From assembly GCA_026131555.1 (NCBI GenBank), contig JAMXJH010000003.1:62001-126000 (forward strand): 64,000 nucleotides of DNA. The letters are read 5' to 3'. Source of the DNA: Aerococcaceae bacterium NML190073. GTDB lineage: Bacteria > Bacillota > Bacilli > Lactobacillales > Aerococcaceae. The notes under the pieces are model-generated. The model saw nothing but the letters and a program-made list of their open reading frames with translations. It did not search any database and was not told the origin of the DNA. The translations under genes and the position numbers were made by a program. Positions 35,998-44,407 of this stretch are shown one piece after another; positions within the stretch are counted from its first letter, which is position 1, and each line of letters opens with the position of its first letter.

Positions 35998-36475
35998 ATT
36001 ATCTACACAACAATTGGTTCAATTAGCATTGCTGACAGCGATGACAGTTGCGATGGGTTTCATTGTGCAAGTGCCTAATCCGATTGATAAAGGCGTTGTC
36101 ACGCTGATTGATGCGGGTATTCTTTTGGCAGGAGGTTTATTCGGTGTAGTGGGCGGTGCTATTGTTGGCGGACTTTCCGGACTATTATTCGATTTGCTGT
36201 CCGGCTACCCGAATTGGGCAGTGTTGTCATTATTGATTCATGGCTTACAAGGCTACGTATTCGCCCAACTCTATCCTAAGACAAAATGGGGTGCGTACCT
36301 CTTATCGAGTATGGTCATGGTAGTCGGTTATGCATTGGCAACTTGGTGGATGTATGGTTTAGCGGCGGCAATGGCAGCCGTTCCTAGCAATCTATTCCAA
36401 GTAGGCGTTTCAGTTGTAGTAGCGTGGCTGTTGACACCACAAGTTGCACGCTTTTTGAAGCGAGTGAAAGTTTAG
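35987..36475 (+). CDS. ECF transporter S component (vitamin uptake, PdxU/HMP-like)
   Basis: Membrane substrate-binding subunit of an energy-coupling-factor importer, 162 residues with five to six hydrophobic helices (LALLTAMTVAMGF, LIDAGILLAGGLFG, GAIVGGLSGLLFDLLSG). The glycine-rich GGLSGLLFDLLSGYP segment is typical of S components. It needs the shared EcfA1A2T module, not in this window. The start at 35987 lies inside the end of the kinase gene with GGGGG upstream; the longer frame is rejected because it lies wholly within the kinase. The substrate should match the kinase: a B6 vitamer or hydroxymethylpyrimidine. Confidence 0.83.
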   Translation: MKDKLSTQQLVQLALLTAMTVAMGFIVQVPNPIDKGVVTLIDAGILLAGGLFGVVGGAIVGGLSGLLFDLLSGYPNWAVLSLLIHGLQGYVFAQLYPKTKWGAYLLSSMVMVVGYALATWWMYGLAAAMAAVPSNLFQVGVSVVVAWLLTPQVARFLKRVKV

Positions 36476-36493
36476 AGAGAAAGGCGGGCGCAC

Positions 36494-37042
36494 ATGTTCT
36501 CAGAATTGGAAACGCAATTAACACAAATAGTGGAAGAAATATTGGTGCAAGCTCAATTAGCGGCAGGCGATATCTTTGTGCTCGGTTGTTCAACGAGTGA
36601 AGTAGTAGGCGGCTCTATCGGTAAGCATTCGAATGCCGAAATCGGTGTGCGAATCGTCAAGACAATCAAGCATTTATTGGACGAACGCGGGATTTATTTG
36701 GCTGTACAAGGCTGCGAACACTTGAACCGTGCACTCGTCGTCGAGAAAAAAGTAGCGCAAATGTACCGTTTAGAATGTGTCAATGTAGTACCGACTTTAC
36801 AAGCGGGCGGCGCTTGTTCGGTAGCGGCTTTTCAGTTGTTTGAAACGCCTGTAGAAGTGGAATTTATTTGTGCGCAAGCCGGTATTGATATTGGGGATAC
36901 AGCTATCGGTATGCACATTCAACATGTACAAGTGCCGGTTCGCCCTACTGTGAGAACACTCGGGCATGCGCATGTCACTGCATTGCGTTCTCGTCCTAAA
37001 TATATTGGCGGACCTCGTGCAAGTTATACATCATGTGATTAA
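36494..37042 (+). CDS. DUF436 / TIGR01440 family protein (YwlG-like)
   Basis: Conserved cytoplasmic protein of 182 residues of unknown function, widespread in Firmicutes. Hallmarks: [46 protein letters not shown] and the C-terminal [10 protein letters not shown]. It is the last gene of the vitamin kinase-S component run (18-base gap) and is followed by a terminator. RBS AGAGAAAGG. No function can be given. Confidence 0.93.
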   Translation: MFSELETQLTQIVEEILVQAQLAAGDIFVLGCSTSEVVGGSIGKHSNAEIGVRIVKTIKHLLDERGIYLAVQGCEHLNRALVVEKKVAQMYRLECVNVVPTLQAGGACSVAAFQLFETPVEVEFICAQAGIDIGDTAIGMHIQHVQVPVRPTVRTLGHAHVTALRSRPKYIGGPRASYTSCD

Positions 37043-37069
37043 AGATGTCCTTTATCCGCATCCATCAAT

Positions 37070-37106
37070 GACATCGTGCTGCCTAAGATAGCAAGATGTC
37101 TTTTAG
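37070..37106 (+). terminator. Intrinsic terminator after the DUF436 gene
   Basis: GACATCGTGCT / AGCAAGATGTC stem (10 of 11 paired) followed by TTTTAG. Confidence 0.8.
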
Positions 37107-37273
37107 CGTTGGTGATATCCTACGAGTGTGAAGAAAGAGCACACACACCTTCTTCTAAAAAAAGCCGGCGATACGTGCATGACGCCATACTTTTACATAA
37201 TATTTTGGGGTTGACCGGGCAGAATACCTGCTGGGAATCGGGAGGATGAGAGAGGTATCATTTTGAGAACTTT

Positions 37274-37301
37274 TTGGATAGTGTATTGTATTACAGATAA
37301 T
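37274..37301 (+). promoter_or_regulatory. Promoter of the APH-family gene
   Basis: TTGGAT (37274-37279), 16-base spacer, GATAAT (37296-37301), 20 bases before the GTG start. Confidence 0.55.
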
Positions 37302-37321
37302 AGACTAGGAGGTGTCTATCG

Positions 37322-38176
37322 GTGACGATTTTTTCCGAAATAGAGAAGAATGAAAAAAGATTAATCGAACGTGGGTATTCTGTTGAGAACAAGTATCAGG
37401 TTTGTGTTGGAGAAAGTGCATATTTATTAAAAATCTCTCCTATGTCGCATCTTTCTAGGAAATTATTGGAAATGAAGTATAAGTCTTATGTGCCGAATGT
37501 CCCTGTAAATGCCGCAATGTTGGTAGACTTTCTGATAGAGGGCGATGAGATTCACTCTCTTTATCCATGGATTGAGGGGGAAGATTTACAAGCAATCATG
37601 CAAAATTTGAACGCCTCTGAACAGTATCAATATGGATTACAGGCTGGGGTGTGGTTGAAGCAACTGCATACCATTCCGATTGATGAAGAAGTGTTTGATT
37701 GGGAGGAAACATTCAATCAGAAGATTGATAAGAAAATTGAAGCGTATGAGAAAGTTAAGGCGTATTATCCTAACGGAGAAATGTTTATGGCATTCATCAA
37801 TCAACACCGAACCTTATTGAAAAATCGTCCGCTTGCTTTATGTCACGGGGATTTCCATGTTGGTAATATGATGGTTGAAACACATAGTCGCCAATTGGTT
37901 GTGATTGATTTCGGTAGTATTGAAATCGGGGATCCAATGGAAGAATTTAATCGACTCATTTGGAATTTGCTTGCTTCAAAGACGTTTTCATCAGGAGTCA
38001 TTGAGGGATATTTTGAAGGGAGAGAACCTACAACAGATGAATGGAATCTAATTAAGTTATATATGGCAGTAGATGTTCTAAGTTCAATCTCATGGGCAGT
38101 AAATTATGGGAATAATCAAATCGAAGTGATGACACAGCGCGGGGACTTTATTTTGGATTGGTTTTATCGGGGCTAG
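37322..38176 (+). CDS. Aminoglycoside-phosphotransferase-fold kinase, substrate unknown
   Basis: Kinase-like protein of 284 residues. The catalytic loop LCHGDFHVGNMM (Asp base, Asn metal ligand) and the metal motif VIDFGSIEIGDP are the APH hallmarks; an N-terminal lobe with YLLKIS provides the ATP-binding Lys. Related proteins phosphorylate aminoglycosides, macrolides, choline, fructosamine or homoserine, and nothing here picks one. Start is GTG with AGGAGGTG upstream. It stands alone with its own promoter at the edge of the AT-rich minus-strand island, so horizontal gain is possible. It should not be read as a proven resistance gene. Confidence 0.85.
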   Translation: MTIFSEIEKNEKRLIERGYSVENKYQVCVGESAYLLKISPMSHLSRKLLEMKYKSYVPNVPVNAAMLVDFLIEGDEIHSLYPWIEGEDLQAIMQNLNASEQYQYGLQAGVWLKQLHTIPIDEEVFDWEETFNQKIDKKIEAYEKVKAYYPNGEMFMAFINQHRTLLKNRPLALCHGDFHVGNMMVETHSRQLVVIDFGSIEIGDPMEEFNRLIWNLLASKTFSSGVIEGYFEGREPTTDEWNLIKLYMAVDVLSSISWAVNYGNNQIEVMTQRGDFILDWFYRG

Positions 38177-38223
38177 TTTTACATCTTAGCCTCCAATAGT
38201 TCAAAATTCCACAGTAATCAAGG

Positions 38224-38424
38224 TTATAACCAAAAAACAGCCTTAGGGTTATTTTTGGGGGTAATATACGTAGACAATTTAGGGAAGGGATCAAGGTTAG
38301 AAAGATTCTTTTGTATGCCGTGCCATTTTTGATAAAGGTAACTAATATCACTCATGCACCACCAAATATAACTTAATGTCATACTTGTATAGAAGTTAAA
38401 TACCGCTAAAATTTTATTGAACAT
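38224..38424 (-). CDS. Possible small membrane-associated protein, last gene of the AT-rich cluster
   Basis: A frame of 66 residues starting 13 bases after the stop of the preceding minus-strand gene, with GGGAGAAAAGAG upstream. N-terminal hydrophobic stretch (ILAVFNFYTSMTLSYIWW), then a polar part (MSDISYLYQKWHG). It may be the intact small gene it appears to be, or the 5' remnant of a longer one. No family recognised. Confidence 0.4.
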   Translation of the reverse strand: MFNKILAVFNFYTSMTLSYIWWCMSDISYLYQKWHGIQKNLSNLDPFPKLSTYITPKNNPKAVFWL

Positions 38425-38437
38425 CTCTTTTCTCCCA

Positions 38438-38953
38438 TTAGTTAAACTTTGATTCGTTCAAGCTATTGAACAACCATTGCAAATTGATTGAAGGCTCTTC
38501 TTGAACAGCTACGATGTCAGAGAGGAAAACCTTCATCTCCATCAAAAATATTATTTTTTGTAATGCACCTAAGGGAACATATCTCGCTAAATGTTCATCA
38601 TACATCCTATCTTTCTTATACTCACCGCTGACATCATCAAATACCATTGTAGTATATAATTTACTGACATTGATACCATCCGAAAATAAAATTATTCCCA
38701 CAAACGGATCTTTCTTCCTCTCTAGTGTTGAAGGTCCTCCAAACCCTCCTGATTTAATCAATTCGTAATTATCTTCTGGTAATTTTATTGTATCCATATT
38801 GTTTGCTACCATCACTAATACTGGGTTGGTGCCTTCTCGATGTGGAATATTCGTTGCATAGTAGACTGAATAATACGATAAGTTGTGAGGGATATAAAAT
38901 ACTAGAACATACAATACTAGTAAGACTATTCCCCAAATAGTTAGTTTTTTCAT
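38438..38953 (-). CDS. Membrane-anchored protein of an unrecognised paralogous family (copy 2)
   Basis: Protein of 171 residues with one N-terminal hydrophobic segment (about 5-25) and an extracytoplasmic domain. It shares with the gene at 39447-39992 a YY-x-PH-E-x-P pattern just after the membrane segment (YYATNIPHRE here, YYTHHLPHAE there) and a nearly identical C-terminal block EEPxINLQWLFN followed by a few residues. The middle has diverged and contains GGFGGPSTLERKKD. RBS is weak (GGAAGAG). It belongs to an AT-rich cluster with a 119-residue membrane protein between the copies. I recognise no family or function. Confidence 0.7.
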   Translation of the reverse strand: MKKLTIWGIVLLVLYVLVFYIPHNLSYYSVYYATNIPHREGTNPVLVMVANNMDTIKLPEDNYELIKSGGFGGPSTLERKKDPFVGIILFSDGINVSKLYTTMVFDDVSGEYKKDRMYDEHLARYVPLGALQKIIFLMEMKVFLSDIVAVQEEPSINLQWLFNSLNESKFN

Positions 38954-39072
38954 ACGAGGTTCTCTTCCGTTCTTTTGTGTTTTTAATCAATTAGTAATTT
39001 TTGTGATTGCTATGTTGTTTTACATTAAGTGTATTACAAATTTATAGTGATATTTTAGCCGTAAGTATTTCA

Positions 39073-39432
39073 TTAGATAGCTGTTATTATGAGCAGTACT
39101 AACAAATTAATATAAGGAAAAACAATTCCAAAATATATCAACAATATATATGCTACCACATTAAGCAATAAGTAAATACTCTTTGATTTCGTCCGGGCAA
39201 TAACTAATACAGACAAAACAATTGCCGCACTTGAACCGAAAATTAATACAAAATTGATAAGTTGATATGCAATACCATGACTGAATATAATTAAACCTAC
39301 GACATTTTGCGATAGGATAAATCCGTAAATATATGCTAGATCGGTTCTTAGATAAATCAAAGAAGAAAGTATAAAGACCAGCATAAATATGTTCCACTTC
39401 AATAAATGATATTTAGTTATATAACGTTCCAT
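39073..39432 (-). CDS. Four-helix membrane protein between the two paralogs
   Basis: Protein of 119 residues, almost entirely hydrophobic, with four predicted membrane helices and a short basic N-terminus (MERYITKYHLLKW). RBS AAAGGAG is good and the gene starts 14 bases after the upstream paralog, so the two are probably co-transcribed. AT-rich codon use like its neighbours. No family recognised; an immunity-type or accessory membrane partner of the anchored proteins is conceivable but unsupported. Confidence 0.65.
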   Translation of the reverse strand: MERYITKYHLLKWNIFMLVFILSSLIYLRTDLAYIYGFILSQNVVGLIIFSHGIAYQLINFVLIFGSSAAIVLSVLVIARTKSKSIYLLLNVVAYILLIYFGIVFPYINLLVLLIITAI

Positions 39433-39446
39433 CTATGTCTCCTTTC

Positions 39447-39992
39447 TCATCGAAATCGCTCTGCATAATAAAAATTAAACAGCCACTGTAAATTTATTTC
39501 AGGTTCTTCAGCTTGAGCAATCAAGGGTGCAAAAAATTGTTCCAAATCTGTTTTCAACTCTTTTTTGTCACTTTCTGTCAAAGTCTCTTCAAATGAAATA
39601 TCTATAGTTCGAGCCCTCGAATTCAAGTAAGCTATCTTCCCTTGTCTATAAATAAGATATGCCTTCTTTTCAAAACTATCGCCCCTATAACCTGTATTGC
39701 TTATTTTTACCCCATCTACCTGAGATTCTCTAAATATCGTATACATATCTGCAATTCCATCTCTAAATGCAGAATAATCATGTGTTTTATCAAAATCCCA
39801 CATAGAGAACTTTGTATCTACTCTATAATCTAGCAATAGTGCTACCATTGGATAACTATCCTCTGCATGGGGAAGATGGTGTGTGTAATAAATTAAATTT
39901 TCTTTGAAATGTTGTTTAATAAAATGATTAACTCCGTATGCAATGCCCCCAATTAATAATATTAACAACAAAACATAGTGCCATTTTTTCAT
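39447..39992 (-). CDS. Membrane-anchored protein of an unrecognised paralogous family (copy 1)
   Basis: Protein of 181 residues: N-terminal transmembrane helix (VLLLILLIGGIAYGV), then an extracytoplasmic domain rich in charged and aromatic residues, ending EEPEINLQWLFNFYYAERFR. The C-terminal block and the YYTHHLPHAE segment recur in the downstream paralog at 38438-38953. Strong RBS (AAAAAAGGAG). First intact gene of the minus-strand cluster; a decayed frame lies just upstream. No cysteine lipobox, no catalytic motif seen, no family recognised. Confidence 0.72.
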   Translation of the reverse strand: MKKWHYVLLLILLIGGIAYGVNHFIKQHFKENLIYYTHHLPHAEDSYPMVALLLDYRVDTKFSMWDFDKTHDYSAFRDGIADMYTIFRESQVDGVKISNTGYRGDSFEKKAYLIYRQGKIAYLNSRARTIDISFEETLTESDKKELKTDLEQFFAPLIAQAEEPEINLQWLFNFYYAERFR

Positions 39993-40018
39993 GTGTTATC
40001 TCCTTTTTTATTAGAATT

Positions 40019-40492
40019 TTAGATGTACTTTCTCTTAGTTGTAGGTAATTTTGTCAGCTGTTCGTTTTTATCGTCAATCGTCTTATTTGGAAATGCATCG
40101 TCCGTCTTATAAAATAATTTCAACCTGAATATTAGACTAGCTAGAATTAATTGTAAATACAATGATTTATAAGTTTTCTTTAAGATTTAATTTTTTGAAT
40201 ACCGATATAAAAACTGCGTCATAAATTCTCTTGTCTATTGAGTGAGGGGGATTTTGTTTCTAAATTTATTGTCTGTAATAAACTGCTTCATACGTATTCA
40301 GTATAAATCAGTTAAATTTGCAAGCATTGTGAGTGCTAATATTGCGAGAAGATTCGTTTCTACATAGAATACCAAAGCAAAAGTGCACGAACACTCCATC
40401 AGAAAATTCAATATAATTGCATTAATCGTCAAATAAATGAACCCACCGAAAGCATTACCCAATGCCAGATTAAGACCACTAACTAAAGGCTT
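40019..40492 (-). pseudogene. Degenerate membrane-protein reading frame with three in-frame stops
   Basis: Read in one minus-strand frame, these 158 codons contain only three internal stops (TGA at 40298-40300, then TAG and TAA further on) in very AT-rich DNA where about ten would be expected by chance. The pieces look coding: GNAFGGFIYLTINAIIL and LLAILALTMLANL are membrane-like, a later piece has SLYLQLILASLIF, and the end is a charged tail finishing TKRKYI. There is no good start or RBS. The likely reading is a decaying membrane-protein gene. The rest of the 565-base gap (39993-40557) holds only the pcp terminator. Confidence 0.4.
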
Positions 40493-40517
40493 TTAATGGA
40501 ATAAAATTACTAATAAC

Positions 40518-40552
40518 AAAAAAGAACCCTTCGATAACGAAGGGTTTCTTTT
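40518..40552 (-). terminator. Intrinsic terminator of the pcp operon
   Basis: AAAGAACCCTTCG / CGAAGGGTTTCTTT stem with a 4-base loop, T-run on the minus strand. Confidence 0.9.
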
Positions 40553-40557
40553 GGTTT

Positions 40558-41205
40558 CTAATGTGTTTCGCCACCGATAATGGCAAGGTCATCTTTGTTA
40601 TGGAATTCAACGATTGCTGTAATCGCTGCTTCAATACCACGTGTAATATCGGTCAGCGACATTGCCGGTTGATTCGGTTTATCCACGACTTGTTCCATCA
40701 TGAACGGAATATGCATAAAGCCCGCTTTCGTTTGCGGCAACTCTTTGTCAACGAGATAAAGCACTTGATACATGATGTGGTTGCAGACGAATGTGCCGGC
40801 CGAATTGGAAACACTTGCCGGCAATCCGACTTGATGAATTGCCTCCACCATTGCTTTAATCGGTAAAGTGGTGAAGTAGGCCGCTTGTCCATCAGCTTGA
40901 ATCGCAACGTCAATCGGTTGATTCCCTTCGTTATCAGGAATCCGTGCATCATCTTGATTGATAGCGACGCGTTCCGGTGTTAAACCTGTACGTCCGCCAG
41001 CTTGTCCGATACATAGCACGACATCGGGTTGGTAATTACGCATTTTAGCTGCGACTACTTCGGCTGACTTGTGGAAAACAGTAGGAATTTCCAAGACTTC
41101 GACCGCTGCACCGGCAATCGTCGTAGGTAAGCGTTTGATAGCTTCTAAAGCAGGGTTAATTGCTTCGCCGCCAAAAGGGTCGAAGCCTGTTACGAGAATT
41201 TTCAT
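40558..41205 (-). CDS. pcp: Pyroglutamyl-peptidase I
   Basis: Cysteine peptidase removing N-terminal pyroglutamate from peptides; cytoplasmic, 215 residues. Family motifs: GFDPFGG at the N-terminus, the [10 protein letters not shown] loop with catalytic Glu, [13 protein letters not shown] with catalytic Cys, and FMHIPFM with catalytic His. RBS AAAGGAGG. Third gene of the DUF969-DUF979-pcp operon, a recurring arrangement in Firmicutes that suggests the two membrane proteins handle pyroglutamate or a pyroglutamyl compound. Confidence 0.96.
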   Translation of the reverse strand: MKILVTGFDPFGGEAINPALEAIKRLPTTIAGAAVEVLEIPTVFHKSAEVVAAKMRNYQPDVVLCIGQAGGRTGLTPERVAINQDDARIPDNEGNQPIDVAIQADGQAAYFTTLPIKAMVEAIHQVGLPASVSNSAGTFVCNHIMYQVLYLVDKELPQTKAGFMHIPFMMEQVVDKPNQPAMSLTDITRGIEAAITAIVEFHNKDDLAIIGGETH

Positions 41206-41235
41206 GAGTTATTCCTCCTTTTTGGGATGAGAGGG

Positions 41236-42243
41236 CTAGAATGCCCAGAAGTACATGAGGACGATGTGAATGACAATTAAGATGAGCGCAACAGGAACTT
41301 GACGTTTGATGACGCCATATTCGGAATCCATTTCCAGTAAGGCAGCCGGTAATGCGTTGAAGTTACCTGCCATTGGTGTCATTAATGTGCCGCAGAATCC
41401 ACCTGTTAAGGCAAGTGCGCTTGCGATGACCGGGTCAGCTCCCAATGCAAAAACAAACGGCACGCCGATTCCGGCAGTAATAACAGCGAAGGCAGCAAAG
41501 CCATTTCCCATAATCATCGTGAAGATGACCATTCCGAGAACGTAAGCGATGACACCGAATAGAGGATTCTGATCTGGGACAACACTGCCGATCATTTTGG
41601 CGATGACATCTCCAACACCTGCCGCAGTGAAGACGGCTCCCAAAGCAGTTAATAACTGTGGCAAAATACTCGGTGTGGAAACTTGTTGGACCATGCGGTC
41701 GCTCACATTGAGGATTTCGCTCACTTTAGGTTTGACGATGAAAAGGATAATCAAAGTGGCGATTACTGCGCCGAAACCGACTACGATTTTGCTGGAAGCG
41801 GGCAATAATTTGGAAATAATGACCGCTGAAACTCCAAGGGACAGAACGGCAATGAACACTTTGCCGCCGAATTGGCGTGCGCGTTCGTTGAGTGTATGTT
41901 CATCGACCTGAACAACGTTTCCCATCTTCACTTGCTTGAATAAAGTTAATAGTCCAAGCGAGAATACCAGCACACCGGACACAATAGGCGGCAAGAATGA
42001 ACCGAAAGCAAAAATGGTTCCCAATATCAACCAGAAGGCAGTAGTCCCTAAGCGAGCCGGATTGCTGTTATCTTTGAATGCGCGGTAACTAGTGTAGAAC
42101 AACTGTAAGCCGACGATGAAATAAAAGACATTCAAAAATGAATCTAAATGATCTTGAACAAAAGTGTTGAGTGGTGAGCACCATTCAACGAGAGCAGCGA
42201 TAAAATCTGCAAATGGCTTGCATAAATTTGCTAGAAAATCCAT
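41236..42243 (-). CDS. DUF979 membrane protein (putative permease subunit)
   Basis: Integral membrane protein of 335 residues with about nine hydrophobic segments (for example GTIFAFGSFLPPIVSGV, MIMGNGFAAFAVITAG and LTGGFCGTLMTPMAGNFN). The last two resemble the pore-lining parts of ion-coupled anion carriers. It always pairs with DUF969: here it starts two bases after that gene. Its link to pcp suggests transport of a 5-oxoproline-related compound, but no substrate has been established to my knowledge. Confidence 0.88.
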   Translation of the reverse strand: MDFLANLCKPFADFIAALVEWCSPLNTFVQDHLDSFLNVFYFIVGLQLFYTSYRAFKDNSNPARLGTTAFWLILGTIFAFGSFLPPIVSGVLVFSLGLLTLFKQVKMGNVVQVDEHTLNERARQFGGKVFIAVLSLGVSAVIISKLLPASSKIVVGFGAVIATLIILFIVKPKVSEILNVSDRMVQQVSTPSILPQLLTALGAVFTAAGVGDVIAKMIGSVVPDQNPLFGVIAYVLGMVIFTMIMGNGFAAFAVITAGIGVPFVFALGADPVIASALALTGGFCGTLMTPMAGNFNALPAALLEMDSEYGVIKRQVPVALILIVIHIVLMYFWAF

Positions 42244-42245
42244 CT

Positions 42246-42932
42246 TTACTTCCCACCTTTCTTATGTTTGTTAAGGATGCGTTGATACATCCAGAAGTTG
42301 TATCCGGCGCCCACTACTAAGGTAGCGATAGCGATTGGAACAGAAGCGGCAGCGATATCCGCTACGTTAATGGTGTAACCTAATTCGGTTAAAGTTCCTG
42401 AAATCAGCAAAACACCGCCGGCACCGACGAATGTATTCTGACCGAAGAAATTACCGAAGTTTTCGTTGGCGGCAGCTAAGCCCTTAATGGCCTCCACTTC
42501 ATCGGCATTCAATGTGTCCGGACTAACTGCATTCTCCGCAGCAGCTTCCGACATTGGATGAATCAACGGGCGCACAAATTGCGGGTGCCCACCTAAACGC
42601 AATGAGAAGAAGCCGGCAATTAAACGAATGAGCAAGTACAAACTCAAGAAGGTACTCATCGATAAATTGCGCACTTTCTGAATAAAGGCGACCGCACGTT
42701 GCTTCAAGCCGTAATTTTCAGCGAGACCGATCATCGGTAATGTTAAGAAGAAGAACGACACGAATCGTTGGTCAACGAATGCCTTTCCTAATGTTTCCAA
42801 AAAAGTTTCTATCGAAATGCCGGAAACCAATGCCGTCACAAGACCGGCGAACAAGACGGTTGCAATTGTATCAAACTTGAAGAAGAAGCCGACAACAATG
42901 ACTAAGATACCGATCAATTTAATCCATTCCAT
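42246..42932 (-). CDS. DUF969 membrane protein (putative permease subunit)
   Basis: Integral membrane protein of 228 residues with about six hydrophobic segments; conserved FFFLTLPMIGLAENYGL, RLGGHPQFVRPLIHPM and NENFGNFFGQNTFVGAGG. First gene of the operon with DUF979 and pcp. Together the pair resembles a split secondary carrier. RBS AAAGGGGG. In the 301 bases upstream (42933-43233), shared with divergent galE, I see only the galE promoter and a palindrome-rich stretch (about 43000-43030) with no certain promoter for this operon. Confidence 0.88.
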   Translation of the reverse strand: MEWIKLIGILVIVVGFFFKFDTIATVLFAGLVTALVSGISIETFLETLGKAFVDQRFVSFFFLTLPMIGLAENYGLKQRAVAFIQKVRNLSMSTFLSLYLLIRLIAGFFSLRLGGHPQFVRPLIHPMSEAAAENAVSPDTLNADEVEAIKGLAAANENFGNFFGQNTFVGAGGVLLISGTLTELGYTINVADIAAASVPIAIATLVVGAGYNFWMYQRILNKHKKGGK

Positions 42933-43190
42933 ATTAAATCCCCCTTTGTCATAATAATTCCCGTTCTCATCAGAATGGTAGGATGAGTAACTATCTTTAT
43001 GATATCACATATTGCATCATGATGTGCGACAAATTAAACATTCTCCCAATTGATATATCATATTCAAAAGGTCGGCAGAATAAAGAATTACAAGGTGGAA
43101 GCCGCTATTTTTTATGAGTGTTCGCTACAACATAATGTAAGAAATACGCATATTATTGAATGTCTGTTGCGAGCAAATGAGTAGAGATTG

Positions 43191-43199
43191 TGGTATAAT
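43191..43199 (+). promoter_or_regulatory. galE promoter (extended -10)
   Basis: TGGTATAAT, a perfect extended -10, 34 bases before the galE start. The -35 region is poor. Confidence 0.65.
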
Positions 43200-43233
43200 A
43201 GAGGCACTGAACTGAGAAAAGGAGCGAATACTT

Positions 43234-44250
43234 ATGGCGATATTAGTAACAGGCGGAGCCGGCTATATTGGGAGCCACACAGTAGTGGAATTATTGAACT
43301 TGGATTACGAAGTAGTCATTGTGGATAATTTCTATAATAGTAAACCTGCCGTATTGGAACGCATTAAAGAAATTACAGGCAAAACCTTTAAGTTTTACGA
43401 AGTGGATATTTTGGATAAGGCGAGAATGCGTCAAATTTTTGCGGAGAATACGATTGATTCCGTGATTCATTTTGCCGGATATAAAGCGGTAGGCGAATCT
43501 GTACAAGAGCCGTTGAAGTATTATCATAACAATATTGAAGGAACGGTGGCATTGCTTGAAGAAATGATTCATGCAGGCGTGAAAGATATTGTCTTCAGTT
43601 CGTCAGCAACTGTATATGGCTTGGATAATCCTTCGCCGCTAGTGGAAACAATGCCGACAGATACAGCGAACAGTCCGTACGGTTACACAAAAGTTGTGAA
43701 TGAGCATTTATTGAAAGACGTGGCAACGGCTGACAGCGATTGGTCAGTGACAATCTTACGTTACTTCAACCCAATCGGAGCGCATGCGTCAGGACGTATC
43801 GGTGAGGATCCGCAAGGCATTCCAAATAATTTGATGCCTTACATTACACAAGTTGCTATCGGTAAACGTGAGCAATTAAGCGTGTTCGGTAGCGATTATA
43901 ATACGCCGGACGGAACAGGGGTACGTGACTACATTCACGTCGTGGACTTGGCATTAGGTCACATTCGTGCCATTGAGAAAAACAAACAACAAAAAGGCGT
44001 AAAAGTCTACAACTTAGGAACCGGAGTCGGCTATAGCGTACTGGATTTAGTGAAAGCTTTTGAAGAGGCGAATGAGATTCAGATTGCTTACGTAATGGCA
44101 CCGCGCCGTGCCGGCGATGTAGATACATGTTTTGCGGATGCGAACCGTGCCAAAGAAGAATTGAATTGGCAAACAGAACGCAACTTGTTGGATATGTGCC
44201 GCGACTCATGGAATTGGCAATCCAATAACCCGACAGGTTATGACCAATAG
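43234..44250 (+). CDS. galE: UDP-glucose 4-epimerase
   Basis: NAD-dependent epimerase interconverting UDP-glucose and UDP-galactose (some also the N-acetyl forms); 338 residues. Rossmann motif GGAGYIGSHT, VIHFAGYKAVGES, catalytic Ser in SSSATVYG and YxxxK in YGYTKVVNEH; PIGAHASGRIGEDP is typical of GalE. Monocistronic, with its own promoter and terminator. Lying just before the polysaccharide genes it may supply UDP-galactose for them, and it also serves use of galactose imported by the Mgl system. Confidence 0.97.
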   Translation: MAILVTGGAGYIGSHTVVELLNLDYEVVIVDNFYNSKPAVLERIKEITGKTFKFYEVDILDKARMRQIFAENTIDSVIHFAGYKAVGESVQEPLKYYHNNIEGTVALLEEMIHAGVKDIVFSSSATVYGLDNPSPLVETMPTDTANSPYGYTKVVNEHLLKDVATADSDWSVTILRYFNPIGAHASGRIGEDPQGIPNNLMPYITQVAIGKREQLSVFGSDYNTPDGTGVRDYIHVVDLALGHIRAIEKNKQQKGVKVYNLGTGVGYSVLDLVKAFEEANEIQIAYVMAPRRAGDVDTCFADANRAKEELNWQTERNLLDMCRDSWNWQSNNPTGYDQ

Positions 44251-44263
44251 AACACTGTGAGAT

Positions 44264-44312
44264 TGAGCAAAAATGATAAGGTTGACACTTTTATCATTTT
44301 TGCTCATTTTTG
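44264..44312 (+). terminator. Intrinsic terminator of galE
   Basis: TGAGCAAAAATGATAA / TTATCATTTTTGCTCA perfect stem followed by TTTTTG. Confidence 0.93.
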
Positions 44313-44407
44313 TTGCGGATTTAATGAGATTTTTAGGCGCATTTTGTTGACGTGCCAAGTAATTCGCTGTATTGTAGAGGGTAGACGAATTTAAGGAATG
44401 ATACAAA

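Noticed and set aside
37322-38176. Antibiotic-resistance gene
   Set aside because: The APH fold is shared by many kinases with metabolic substrates; nothing in sequence or context identifies an aminoglycoside or macrolide substrate.
38148-38351. Second overlapping minus-strand frame beside the 66-residue gene
   Set aside because: It overlaps both the APH gene end and the better-supported frame at 38224-38424, with no RBS; a frameshifted continuation cannot be excluded but is not supported.
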